A DNA stretch of 64,000 nt from JAYFQE01 sp034927345 (GTDB lineage Bacteria > Bacillota > Clostridia > Saccharofermentanales > UBA5734): contig JAYFQE010000018.1 in assembly GCA_034927345.1 (NCBI GenBank), positions 83,019-147,018 on the forward strand, given 5' to 3'. The translations under genes were made by a program, and so were the position numbers. Shown piece after piece: positions 26,282 to 35,171 of this stretch (position 1 is its first letter; each line of letters begins with the position of its first letter). Below the pieces are notes generated by a model. It was not told where the DNA came from. It did not search any database and saw nothing but the letters and a program-made list of their open reading frames with translations.

Positions 26282-27084
26282 AGGGTCATTTCCGGAAAGC
26301 CGGCCTGGCAGGGCTTGTCCTCTTGCTTTTTATTCTGGCGGGAACCTCTGTTTGGGGCGCTAAAAACCTGGTGATCGACCTGGCAGGATCATTTTCCGAT
26401 ACCGAAATAACGGCTTTGGAACAGTCGGCGCAACAGCTCGGCGCCCAGTACAAGATGGATATTGTTATTGTCACCACGGATGATGCCGGAGGCAAGTCCG
26501 CCCAGGCATTTGCCGACGATTATTTTGACGAGCATGGCTATGGCGTCGGTTCCGATTTCAGCGGAATTTTGTTTTTGATCGATTTCGATAATCGTGACGC
26601 CAGCTTGTCGACATCGGGAATCGGCATCCGTTATTTAACCGATCAGCGGATTAATAAGATCCTGGACGATGTTGTTTCCTATTTGAGTAACGATGACGCA
26701 TACGGTGCGGCACAGGCGTTCCTGACCTCGACGGCCCAATATTTATCGGCCGGAATTCCTTCCAACCAGTATAGCGAACCGGAGGGCGAACCCAATCGCC
26801 TGACCGTCATGGACGGGCTGATCGGCGTTCTGGTATCCGGGGTGACCGGACTGGTGTTTTTCGGCGGCGTTAAGGGCGCCTATAAGGGTAAAAATCAGGC
26901 CGGCGTCTTTGATTATCATCGCAACAGCCTGTTGAATCTGGGCATAACGCAGGATAATCTGACCAATACTTTTGTGACTTCGCGGATCAGGCCGGCCCCG
27001 ACTTCCGGCGGTTCATCGGGACGCAGTACGACGCATACGTCAAGCAGCGGCCGGACCCATGGCGGCGGCAGCCGGCATTTTTAG
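26275..27084 (+). CDS. TPM-domain (YgcG-like) membrane protein
   Basis: About 269 residues from ATG 26275, overlapping the previous gene by seven bases. It has an N-terminal signal or anchor segment (residues about 8-27). A TPM domain (about 30-165) follows, with VTTDDAGGKSAQAFADDY and GILFLIDFDNRDASLSTSG. One further hydrophobic segment lies near 180-200. The tail is rich in Ser, Gly, Thr, His and Arg. TPM domains occur in photosystem II repair and in membrane-protein quality control. The in-frame TTG at 26269 is an alternative start. Confidence 0.78.
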   Translation: MVKGHFRKAGLAGLVLLLFILAGTSVWGAKNLVIDLAGSFSDTEITALEQSAQQLGAQYKMDIVIVTTDDAGGKSAQAFADDYFDEHGYGVGSDFSGILFLIDFDNRDASLSTSGIGIRYLTDQRINKILDDVVSYLSNDDAYGAAQAFLTSTAQYLSAGIPSNQYSEPEGEPNRLTVMDGLIGVLVSGVTGLVFFGGVKGAYKGKNQAGVFDYHRNSLLNLGITQDNLTNTFVTSRIRPAPTSGGSSGRSTTHTSSSGRTHGGGSRHF

Positions 27085-27094
27085 CCCGTCAGGC

Positions 27095-28504
27095 TTAAAG
27101 ATTATCCGGTTCAACCGAACAATAACGGACGGCAGCTTCCAGAAGCGCTTGATGTTCATTGGGCAAATGCCCGTCGATCACCTCATCGAGCAAATATTGC
27201 AAAGCGTTGCCGACGGAACGGCCTTTCGGACATCCGATCCGCAGAAGGTCCTTGCCGTTGACGGCCAGTTGGCGCAGTGTAAAGCACTGTTCATCAGCAA
27301 GAATCTGATCGGCCAGCCGGGTTATCTCCTGCAGGTGGTTAAGTTTTCCCTGATGTGTAACCGGATTTTGAGCAAGAATATCCGCCTTTTTCAAGATCAG
27401 CAAATCATGGGCTAAACCCGGCGAGTGTTTATGCAGCCAGTGTTTAACTGATTTTGGCGTTGCATCAGGTAATGAATCATGATACTGGATGAGATGGACA
27501 ACCCGTACAAGGGTCGCCTGATCCCAGCGAAGACGCAGCAGTATGGCGCGGGCCATATCGGCGCCCTTCTGCTGATGACCGTAAAAATGGCCGATTCCCT
27601 GGCTGTCGCGGCTGGATGTCGCCGGCTTGCCGATATCATGCAGCAGGGCGGCCAGGCGCAAAGCCGTTTGCGGCGGCACACCCCGGAGCACGAGCAGGCT
27701 GTGCGACAAGAGGTCCAGATGATGATGGGGATTATATTGGTTAAAATCCTTGAGCGGTAATAATTCAGGGATGAATACGCCAAAAACATCGAGATAGTCG
27801 CGTAATATTTCCGGCGCCCGGAGACCGCAGATCAAGCTGCCGAATTCAGATTGAATCCGTTCACGGGCGATGATTCGCAGCGTTTTGCCGGTTTGGTGAA
27901 TCGCCCGGCCGGTCTGTTCTTCGAGTTGGAAATCAAGAACAGCGGCAAACCGCAGAGCGCGCAGGATACGCAGAGCGTCCTCGGCGAAGCGCTGTTCCGG
28001 AGCGCCGACGCAGCGGATAAGCCTGGCGGCCAGATCCTGGCGGCCCTGAAAGGGGTCGATGACGTCAGCCGGATCGAAAGCCCGTTCTTCCGGGCTTGCC
28101 GGCAGATCGTCCTGGCTATCGGCCTTAAACGGAGACCAGGCCATGGCGTTGATGGTAAAATCGCGGCGGGACAGATCTTCAATCAGGTTGCGGGTGAATT
28201 GCACCTGGTCCGGCCGGCGCTTGTCCGTATAGGGGCCGTCGATCCGATAGGTTGTGATTTCGAGCGGCCAGTTGTCAATGACAACCATGACCGTGCCATG
28301 TTGCAAGCCTGTTTCAATCGTGTGGTTGGCCCGGAAGATCCGCAAAACCTGATCCGGTTCGGCGTTAGTGGTCAGATCATAATCCTTGGGCGGCATATGC
28401 AGCAAAAGAGAACGGATGCAGCCGCCTACCAGATACGCGGAAAATCCTTCGGCGCGAAGCTGCCGTAAGGCGGTTATTACCGGCTGGGGTATCACGCTTG
28501 TCAT
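27095..28504 (-). CDS. cca: CCA tRNA nucleotidyltransferase with HD domain
   Basis: A 469-residue class II nucleotidyltransferase. The catalytic region is YLVGGCIRSLLL with DYDLTTNA (metal-binding DxD), the basic RRDFTINAMAW motif follows, and residues about 240-340 hold an HD domain (RLAALLHDIGKP). It adds or repairs the 3' CCA of tRNAs. The HD domain can carry phosphatase or phosphodiesterase activity in some bacteria. Start ATG 28504 is nine bases after AAGGAAGG; ATG 28513 directly abuts it and is less likely. The stop converges on the TPM gene 10 bases away. Confidence 0.92.
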   Translation of the reverse strand: MTSVIPQPVITALRQLRAEGFSAYLVGGCIRSLLLHMPPKDYDLTTNAEPDQVLRIFRANHTIETGLQHGTVMVVIDNWPLEITTYRIDGPYTDKRRPDQVQFTRNLIEDLSRRDFTINAMAWSPFKADSQDDLPASPEERAFDPADVIDPFQGRQDLAARLIRCVGAPEQRFAEDALRILRALRFAAVLDFQLEEQTGRAIHQTGKTLRIIARERIQSEFGSLICGLRAPEILRDYLDVFGVFIPELLPLKDFNQYNPHHHLDLLSHSLLVLRGVPPQTALRLAALLHDIGKPATSSRDSQGIGHFYGHQQKGADMARAILLRLRWDQATLVRVVHLIQYHDSLPDATPKSVKHWLHKHSPGLAHDLLILKKADILAQNPVTHQGKLNHLQEITRLADQILADEQCFTLRQLAVNGKDLLRIGCPKGRSVGNALQYLLDEVIDGHLPNEHQALLEAAVRYCSVEPDNL

Positions 28505-28648
28505 GATGAACATCCTTCCTTTCGGCCTGCCGAATCCGCCGGCAAAAAGCCTGGCTCCGAATGCCTGGCTTTTTTAGGTTCGCTATAGCTTTATTATACG
28601 CGATTATCCGAATGATACGCGCCGATCCGCCGATTCACCCGCCGGCCC

Positions 28649-28689
28649 AAAAAATTGAGGGCATTCCCGGCACAGCCGGAAATACCCTC
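28649..28689 (-). terminator. Rho-independent terminator of the alcohol dehydrogenase gene
   Basis: Read on the minus strand, an imperfect stem of about 15 pairs (GAGGGTATTTCCGGC against GCCGGGAATGCCCTC) is followed by AATTTTTT. It ends the dehydrogenase transcript before cca. Confidence 0.75.
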
Positions 28690-28729
28690 GGTTTATGGGA
28701 GCCTTATTCAGGAGGTTTATCAGATCAGA

Positions 28730-29899
28730 TCAAAATGTAACGGGCTTGTTGTCCAGAGCACATTCGAGGATCCTCTTCAGATCGGCCGGTGTCGTCGGAC
28801 GGGGATTGGCGCCGGTGCAGGGGTCGGCCTGAGCTTGTTCAGCGATGAAATCGATATGGGCCCGGAACAGTTCCTCGGTAACGCCGTTTTCTTTCAGCGA
28901 GGCTTTAATGCCGACTTTTTCATTCATGGCGCAGATGGAAGAGATCAACGCGGCCACCAATTGCTTGTCGGTGCCGCCCGGCAGGCCGAGACGGCGGGCG
29001 ATGGCAGCGTAGTCTTTTTCACAGCTGCGCGCGTTGAACTGAATGACGAAAGGCAACAAGATGGCGTTGCAGCAGCCATGGGGAATATCGAATTGAGCGC
29101 CGATCTTGTGAGCCAGCGAATGGGTGATGCCCAGAAGAGCGTTGGAGAAAGCCATGCCGGCCAGACATTGCGCGATATGCATTTTAGCGCGGGCTTCCAT
29201 GTTTCCCTGATATGAATCGATCAAATTGTCATAAACCATCGATATGGCTTCCATCGCCAGCGGATCACTGAAACTGGAGCGGGCGGCGGCGGTATAGGCT
29301 TCAATGGCATGGGTCAGCGCGTCCATGCCGGTATGGGCCGTCAGCTTGGGCGGCATGGTTTCGGCCAGTAGCGGGTCGATGATGGCGATATCCGGAGTAA
29401 TTTCAAAATCGGCTAAAGGATATTTGACTTTGTTGGAATAATCTGTGATAACCGAAAAGGCAGTCACTTCGGTTGCTGTGCCGCTGGTTGAAGGTATGGC
29501 GACAAAAATGGCTTTCTGGCGCAGCTTCGGCATGGTGAACGGCGTCTTGATGTCTTCAAAAGTCTTTTCGGGATGCTCGTAGAAAACCCACATCGCCTTG
29601 GCGGCATCAATCGGCGAACCGCCGCCGATCGACACAATAACATCCGGCTGGAAAGCACGCATGGCAGCCGCGCCTTTCATGACGGTTTCCACCGACGGAT
29701 CCGGTTCCACCCCCTCGAAGAGTTCGACTGTCAGACCGGTTTCTTTCAAGATTGCAGACAGTTTGGCTAGAAAACCGAATTTCTGCATGGAGCTGCCGCC
29801 GGTTACGACGAATGCCCGCCGATACCCTTTCAAGCTGCGGAGCTCCTCCATTGCGTTAGCGCCAAAATAGATGTCGCGGGGAAGTGTAAATCTGGCCAT
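28730..29899 (-). CDS. Iron-containing alcohol dehydrogenase
   Basis: A 389-residue group III dehydrogenase. The NAD(P)-binding GGGSPIDAAKAM motif is near residue 95. The iron ligands fall in TAHTGMDALTHAIEAY and GITHSLAHKIGAQFDIPHG (Asp and three His). These enzymes interconvert aldehydes and alcohols, including butanol or 1,3-propanediol in fermenters. Start ATG 29899 is seven bases after AAAGGTGG; ATG 29905 would be too close. It is monocistronic and divergent from the hydrogenase-sensor operon. Confidence 0.92.
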   Translation of the reverse strand: MARFTLPRDIYFGANAMEELRSLKGYRRAFVVTGGSSMQKFGFLAKLSAILKETGLTVELFEGVEPDPSVETVMKGAAAMRAFQPDVIVSIGGGSPIDAAKAMWVFYEHPEKTFEDIKTPFTMPKLRQKAIFVAIPSTSGTATEVTAFSVITDYSNKVKYPLADFEITPDIAIIDPLLAETMPPKLTAHTGMDALTHAIEAYTAAARSSFSDPLAMEAISMVYDNLIDSYQGNMEARAKMHIAQCLAGMAFSNALLGITHSLAHKIGAQFDIPHGCCNAILLPFVIQFNARSCEKDYAAIARRLGLPGGTDKQLVAALISSICAMNEKVGIKASLKENGVTEELFRAHIDFIAEQAQADPCTGANPRPTTPADLKRILECALDNKPVTF

Positions 29900-29905
29900 G
29901 TTCAT

Positions 29906-30224
29906 GCCACCTTTCCATAGGTTCCGGCTCAGCCGGTTTGTTTTGTTCGTTTGTATACAATTTACGACGAGACGACGGTATGGCCAAGAAAAAAAACATC
30001 GAATTTTGCTTCAATGTAAAAACATTTATTATAAATATGGGATTATGACAAGACCATAGTTGACCAAGATTCGCCGGAACAAAAAAATCGTTATGACAGT
30101 TCTATAAAAACCATATTAATAATGTAGATCTGCCGCCGTCATGCTACCGGTCCGGCGTTTTCCTTGCGGGCAGCCGGTCGTACGCCTATGCTGACGGTAA
30201 TAAACAGAACAGGGAGGGCTCGCT
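29906..30224. other. Divergent intergenic region before the first HydS operon
   Basis: No gene is supported. The middle (about 29990-30130) is A+T-rich and must hold promoters for both directions. I found no pair of boxes convincing enough to call. The start codon at 30225 is preceded by AGGGAGGG. Confidence 0.45.
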
Positions 30225-30473
30225 ATGGAAATCGTTATCTGTGTCGGCAGTTCTTGCCATTTGCGGGGTTCGCGGGATGTGGCCCGGATCCTGGAAAAGT
30301 TGATCCGGCACCATCAGCTGGATCATCAAATCGAACTGAAAGGGTCTTTTTGCATGGGCGAGTGTGTAAAAAACGGCGTTTGCGTACAGGTTGAGGGTAA
30401 AAAATACACCTTGGTTCCTGCCGACACCGAACGGTTTTTCCAGGAAAACGTGTTGAAGGATCTTGACTTATGA
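30225..30473 (+). CDS. Thioredoxin-like [2Fe-2S] ferredoxin
   Basis: An 82-residue protein with four cysteines in the pattern CVGSSC and FCMGEC, the [2Fe-2S] ligand set of thioredoxin-fold ferredoxins (NuoE C-terminal type, TM1420-like). It carries one electron to or from a partner. It overlaps the HydS gene by four bases (ATGA), so the two proteins are made together, and it is the likely electron partner of that protein. Start follows AGGGAGGG. This gene order matches my recollection of the HydS operon in Thermotoga. Confidence 0.86.
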   Translation: MEIVICVGSSCHLRGSRDVARILEKLIRHHQLDHQIELKGSFCMGECVKNGVCVQVEGKKYTLVPADTERFFQENVLKDLDL

Positions 30474-32173
30474 GTCAGATTTATTTAAAGAAATCCAATT
30501 GTCGGCATTGTTATGCCTGTATCAAGGCCTGCCCGGTCAAGTCGATCAAAATCGACGCCGGCCAGGCGGTCATTCTGGAGTCCGATTGTATTCTCTGCGG
30601 CCAATGCCTGGCTGCCTGTCCGCAAAACGCCAAGGAAATCGTCAGTGAACTCAATAAGGTAAAAAACATGATTGCTGCCGGCCAGCCGGTTATCGCCTCT
30701 CTGGCGCCGTCTTACAACGGTTCTTTCACTTGCGCCGAGCCGGGCCGGCTGGTCTCTGCATTAAAGAAACTGGGTTTCTGGGGTGTTGCCGAAACAGCCG
30801 AAGGCGCGATTTCTGTTACGGCGGCCTATCGGGAGATCATAAACTGCGGCAGCCGGGATGTGATCCTTTCATCCTGCTGTCCGACGGTCAACGACTATAT
30901 AGAAAAATACTATCCCGATCTGGCCCCGTGCCTGGCTCCGGTTGAATCGCCGATGATCGCTCATGGCCAGATTCTGAAAACAAAATATGGGTCACAGGTC
31001 AAAGTCGTTTTTATCGGGCCTTGTCTGGCCAAGAAAGAGGAAGCTGTCGATATCCGCCATGACAGCCAGATTGATGCTGTTTTAACTTTTGACGACTTGG
31101 ATCAATGGCTGAGAAACGAAAAAATCCGGCCGGATGAGCGGCCGCCTGAACCTTTTTTGAATAGTCATCCGCAAATCCTGCAGCTTTATCCTTTGACCGG
31201 CGGCATCCTGGGTCCGCTTCAAGCTTTGAAACCGGACGTCTCCTGCGATTATCTCAGCGTAGACGGTCTGGACGCCTGCCGCGAACTCTTTGAATCGCTG
31301 CGCAAAAGAGCGCTGCATCATTGTTTTATTGAAATTAACGCCTGCAAAGGCGGCTGCCTGAACGGGCCGGCTAAGGTCCATGACGGGCCTTGCCGCTTTG
31401 CCGCCGATCAGAGCATCCGCCGATCGGCACAGGATAAACCCGGTTACCCGCCGCTGCCGGACCATTTTGATCTGAAAAAGGTCTTTCTGGACCGTCGGGT
31501 TTCCGACTTGCAACCCGATGAGCAAACGATCCGCGACTTGCTGCGTAAAATCGGCAAGGAAACGCCGGACCAGGAGCTGAATTGCGGTTCCTGCGGCTAT
31601 CCGTCCTGCCGGGCTAAAGTGACGGCTGTGTATCAGGGCAAAGCTGAGTTGTCCATGTGTATGCCCTATATGAAACAGCGGGCCGAATCCCTGGCCAACT
31701 ATGTGTTGTCGGAGAGCCCTGACGCGGCGATTATCATTGACGGCGAACAAAATATTGTCGAGTTCAACGCGGCGGCTGAAAGGCTTTTTGGCTGCCGCCG
31801 GGGGCAAATCCTGGGCAAAGGTCTGTACGAATTGATCGACGCTGCCGATTTTCAACGTGTCCTTGACGATCATCAATCCATTTGCGACAAGAAAATCACT
31901 TACGAGGAGCTGGGCATCACAACCCTGCAGAGCATCATTTATCTGTCTGAGGTCAAGATGGTTATGGGTCTGTTTAAGGACATTACCCGCAATCAACAGC
32001 AGCGCGACCATACCTATCAATTGAAAGTCGAAGCGGTGGAGATGGCGCAGAATGTCATTAATAAGCAGATGGTCGCCGCCCAGCAGATCGCCAGCCTGCT
32101 GGGAGAAACGACGGCTGAAACGAAAGTGACGCTGACCCGGCTTAAAGAGATCCTGATAGCTGGTGATGACTGA
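30470..32173 (+). CDS. HydS-type sensory [FeFe]-hydrogenase homologue with PAS domain
   Basis: A 567-residue protein. Residues 11-50 hold a 2x[4Fe-4S] ferredoxin domain (eight Cys). Residues about 75-310 are the [FeFe]-hydrogenase large-subunit domain, with L1 SSCCPTV (Cys136/137), L2 GPCLAKKEE (Cys185) and L3 NACKGGCLNG (Cys292/296), so all H-cluster-type cysteines are present although the flanking residues differ from catalytic enzymes. Residues 372-397 carry a further four-Cys Fe-S motif (NCGSCGYPSC). Residues about 412-525 are a PAS domain, then a helical tail. Group C sensory hydrogenases have this build and sit beside phosphatase genes. I infer a redox or H2 sensor rather than a bulk hydrogenase. 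Gene overlaps both neighbours. Confidence 0.85.
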   Translation: MSQIYLKKSNCRHCYACIKACPVKSIKIDAGQAVILESDCILCGQCLAACPQNAKEIVSELNKVKNMIAAGQPVIASLAPSYNGSFTCAEPGRLVSALKKLGFWGVAETAEGAISVTAAYREIINCGSRDVILSSCCPTVNDYIEKYYPDLAPCLAPVESPMIAHGQILKTKYGSQVKVVFIGPCLAKKEEAVDIRHDSQIDAVLTFDDLDQWLRNEKIRPDERPPEPFLNSHPQILQLYPLTGGILGPLQALKPDVSCDYLSVDGLDACRELFESLRKRALHHCFIEINACKGGCLNGPAKVHDGPCRFAADQSIRRSAQDKPGYPPLPDHFDLKKVFLDRRVSDLQPDEQTIRDLLRKIGKETPDQELNCGSCGYPSCRAKVTAVYQGKAELSMCMPYMKQRAESLANYVLSESPDAAIIIDGEQNIVEFNAAAERLFGCRRGQILGKGLYELIDAADFQRVLDDHQSICDKKITYEELGITTLQSIIYLSEVKMVMGLFKDITRNQQQRDHTYQLKVEAVEMAQNVINKQMVAAQQIASLLGETTAETKVTLTRLKEILIAGDD

Positions 32174-33345
32174 TGAGCCTGCAGATCAGCATAGCCAGCC
32201 AGAGCCTGACTAAGTATGGCGAAGAACTGTGCGGCGATAAAGTGGAGGTCGTGCGGATCGGCACAACAACGGTGGCCGTTCTGGCCGACGGCCTGGGAAG
32301 CGGCGTCAAAGCCAATATCCTGGCCACGCTGACCAGCAAGATTATTTCAACCATGCTGGCTCAGGGCGCCTCGGTCGAACAGGCTGTAGAGACGATTGTC
32401 TGCACCCTGCCGGAATGCCATGTGCGGAAACTGGCTTATTCGACGTTCAGCATCCTTTGTCTGTCCGACTCGGGCGGCGGCTATCTGGTGGAATTTGATA
32501 ATCCCTTCCTGATTTTTATCCGGCAGGGCAAAGTGCTGAATCTGCCGTGCATATATCGGGAATATGCCGGAAAAGGGGTGTATGAAACACATTTTACGGT
32601 TCTGCCCGGAGATGTTCTGACGATGATCAGCGACGGCGTCATTTATGCCGGCGTCGGAGCAACGCTGAATTTCGGCTGGAGCCGCGATAATGTCGCCGGC
32701 TGGCTGTGCGGACTGATTCATCCCGATTCATCGGCTCCCCGGCTGGCGGCGTCTCTGATTCAAGCCGTCGGCGACCTTTATCTGAACCGGCCCGGCGATG
32801 ACGCGACGGCTTTGGTGGCTTGTGTCCATACCGATACCTGTGTCAATCTTTTATCAGGGCCGCCTGCCAACCGGCAAGATGACGCGCGGATGGTCCGTCA
32901 GTTCATGAAATCCTCCGGCTGCAAGATTGTTTGCGGCGGTTCAAGTGCCAATATGGTTGCCCGGCTGCTGGACAGGACGGTGAAAACCCAACTCTATGAC
33001 GATGATCCGCAGATCCCGCCGGCCGCGTCGATCGAAGGCATCGACCTGGTTACAGAAGGTGTTCTGACGTTAAGCCGGACGGTTGATCTGCTGCGCGCAT
33101 ATCGGGAAAACCGGGCCGGCACGGATTTTTTCCGTCAGTTGGATGCCAACAACGGCGCGGCCAGGCTGGCCAGGATCCTCCTGGAAAAATGTACACGTCT
33201 GCGTTTATATATAGGCGGCGCCATCAATCCGGCTCACCAGAATCCAAATTTGCCGGCTGACTTAAGGATTAAGCGCAAGCTGATTGACGATCTGGCCGGA
33301 CTTCTGACCGATCTTGGCAAACAAGTGGAGCGCTGCTTTTATTAA
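32173..33345 (+). CDS. SpoIIE/PP2C-type phosphatase with C-terminal extension
   Basis: A 390-residue protein starting one base inside the hydS stop (TGATG). Residues about 5-220 are a SpoIIE-like PP2C phosphatase domain with LADGLGSG (37-44), SDGV (153-156) and GDDATAL (about 208), so the metal-binding Asp residues are intact. Residues about 225-390 are a separate domain I do not recognise (SSGCKIVCGGSSANMVARLL, EGIDLVTEGVLTLSRTVDLL). It probably dephosphorylates a Ser/Thr protein, for instance an anti-sigma antagonist, under control of the HydS sensor. It is cytoplasmic with no membrane segment. The partner protein is not in the window. Confidence 0.82.
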   Translation: MSLQISIASQSLTKYGEELCGDKVEVVRIGTTTVAVLADGLGSGVKANILATLTSKIISTMLAQGASVEQAVETIVCTLPECHVRKLAYSTFSILCLSDSGGGYLVEFDNPFLIFIRQGKVLNLPCIYREYAGKGVYETHFTVLPGDVLTMISDGVIYAGVGATLNFGWSRDNVAGWLCGLIHPDSSAPRLAASLIQAVGDLYLNRPGDDATALVACVHTDTCVNLLSGPPANRQDDARMVRQFMKSSGCKIVCGGSSANMVARLLDRTVKTQLYDDDPQIPPAASIEGIDLVTEGVLTLSRTVDLLRAYRENRAGTDFFRQLDANNGAARLARILLEKCTRLRLYIGGAINPAHQNPNLPADLRIKRKLIDDLAGLLTDLGKQVERCFY

Positions 33346-33371
33346 TCGTGTCCGGCGTTACGCTGTCTGAG

Positions 33372-33400
33372 TTGAATAGCCGGCCGGATCTTGCTACAAT
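33372..33400 (+). promoter_or_regulatory. Promoter of the second HydS module
   Basis: TTGAAT (33372-33377) and TACAAT (33395-33400) are exactly 17 bases apart. The start codon of the second HydS gene lies 41 bases downstream, so the second module can be expressed apart from the first. Confidence 0.75.
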
Positions 33401-33441
33401 AAAACGGATACACTGATCGGCCCGAACATGAGGACATATGC

Positions 33442-35166
33442 ATGGAACCTGTAATTCGCGTAGCGCCGGCTGAATGCAAAAACTGCTATAAATGCATCCG
33501 CAATTGCAGTGTTAAAGCGATCGCCTGCCTGAACGACAAGACCAATATCATCGATGACGAATGTATTTATTGCGGACGTTGTCTTTTAGAATGCCCGCAT
33601 CATGCCCGTTCGATCATTTCAGAACTGGATATAGTTAAAAAAGCGATCCGCCGCGGCGAAAAACTCTATGTGTCCCTGGCGCCGTCCTATATCGCCGCTT
33701 TCCCCGGCGCGTCGATTCTTGAATTATCAGCCGCTCTCAAGCAGCTGGGCTTTACCCATGTCGAAGAAACGGCCATCGGCGCCGACCGGGTCACCCGTGA
33801 ATACGAAAACCTGATGCGTCAGGGTAAAATGCCGAATATCATCACCACCTCCTGCGTTTCCGTAAATCTGCTGATTGAAAAATATTATCCGTCCCTGGTG
33901 CCCAGCCTGGCGCCGGTGCAAACGCCGGCTGTCGCCCACGCGCGCATGCTCAAACAAATCTATGCCAATCGGGCCAAGGTTGTTTTTATCGGGCCCTGCG
34001 CCGCTAAAAAATTCGAGCGGCAGGAAAACCGGGAGCTGTTCGCTGTTCTGACGTTCAGCGAATTAGCCGCCTGGCTGAAGGAAGAAGGCATAAAGCCGGA
34101 CCGGCAGGACCAAGAGGGTAAAGCGCTGAAAAATACCATTGTCCGCTTTTATCCGGCGCCGGGCGGCATCATCCGCAATTTAGGCCGCGAAGAACGGCGG
34201 CTATATGAGTGTGTCGATGTAGACGGCCCTGACCGCTGTATTCAAATCCTTGATTCCATCGTCCATGACAAACTGACCGGTTTTTTCCTGGAGATGAATA
34301 TTTGTCCGGGCGGCTGTCTGGGCGGCCCGGTGCTTCAGCAAATGGGCGTGTCCTTTTTGGGCGCGCGGGACCGGCTGATCAAGAACGCGCTGAAATTGAA
34401 CGAAGCGCCGGCTACAATGACGGAAGGCATTCCTGTTGATCTGGCCAAGACATTCCATGACCGTTCGCGTCATCAGGCGCCCTTCAGTGAAGAAGCGATC
34501 CGCGAAGTGCTGGCTTCAGTTGGCAAATTGACGCCGGATCAGGAATTGAATTGCGGCTGCTGTGGATACCGCACTTGCCGGGAAAAAGCCGAAGCTGTTC
34601 TGCGCGGCAAGGCCGATATCCAGATGTGCGTGCCGCATATGCGGGAAATGGCTGAAAGTATGGCCAATACGGTTGTCGAACATACCCCGACCAGTATTTT
34701 GATCCTGGACGACAAGCTGGTCGTCAAGCAAATAAATCCCTCCGCCCGGGAACTTCTGCATATAACCGACCAAACGGTCGGCTCCCCGGCCGCCGATTTG
34801 TGGCCTGACCTGGATTTGCCCGACTTGCTTCGTGAAGCGCCGGTTATCCGGCGTCGGCTGACCAGCGCCGGCCTCGGACTGATTTTAGAGATATCGGTAG
34901 TCAGTGTGCAATACAGCCGGACCGTTTTCTTGTTGATCAATGATGTGACGAATGAAGAGCGCTTACGTGAGAGCCGCCGCAAGGTGACGGAAGAAACGGC
35001 GCAGGTTGCCCGCAGCGTTCTGAACCGGCAAATGCAAACCGTTCAGGAAATAGCCGGTTTACTCGGCGAAACGACAGCCGACGCCAAATCGGCATTATCC
35101 AGATTGATTCGTTCCATCGAAAGCGAAACGGCGGATAACGGTTCCATGACCGGGAAATCCGGCTGA
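33442..35166 (+). CDS. Second HydS-type [FeFe]-hydrogenase homologue, diverged
   Basis: A 574-residue paralogue of the preceding HydS with the same domain order: two [4Fe-4S] motifs (Cys12-51), hydrogenase-like domain (about 75-300), four-Cys Fe-S motif (LNCGCCGYRTC), PAS domain (about 405-500), helical tail. L1 is TSCVSVN (Cys138): one residue shorter, and it has lost a Cys and the Pro of the usual TSCCP motif. L2 GPCAAKKFE (Cys186) and L3 NICPGGCLGG (Cys288/292) are kept. It therefore may not build a normal H-cluster and is unlikely to turn over H2. The tail QEIAGLLGETTA matches the first HydS tail, which supports duplication. It ends five bases before the second phosphatase gene. Confidence 0.83.
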   Translation: MEPVIRVAPAECKNCYKCIRNCSVKAIACLNDKTNIIDDECIYCGRCLLECPHHARSIISELDIVKKAIRRGEKLYVSLAPSYIAAFPGASILELSAALKQLGFTHVEETAIGADRVTREYENLMRQGKMPNIITTSCVSVNLLIEKYYPSLVPSLAPVQTPAVAHARMLKQIYANRAKVVFIGPCAAKKFERQENRELFAVLTFSELAAWLKEEGIKPDRQDQEGKALKNTIVRFYPAPGGIIRNLGREERRLYECVDVDGPDRCIQILDSIVHDKLTGFFLEMNICPGGCLGGPVLQQMGVSFLGARDRLIKNALKLNEAPATMTEGIPVDLAKTFHDRSRHQAPFSEEAIREVLASVGKLTPDQELNCGCCGYRTCREKAEAVLRGKADIQMCVPHMREMAESMANTVVEHTPTSILILDDKLVVKQINPSARELLHITDQTVGSPAADLWPDLDLPDLLREAPVIRRRLTSAGLGLILEISVVSVQYSRTVFLLINDVTNEERLRESRRKVTEETAQVARSVLNRQMQTVQEIAGLLGETTADAKSALSRLIRSIESETADNGSMTGKSG

Positions 35167-35171
35167 CCGCG

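Noticed and set aside
30470..32173. Catalytic H2-producing [FeFe]-hydrogenase
   Set aside because: Loop residues around the cysteines differ from catalytic enzymes, and the PAS domain and phosphatase neighbour point to sensing.
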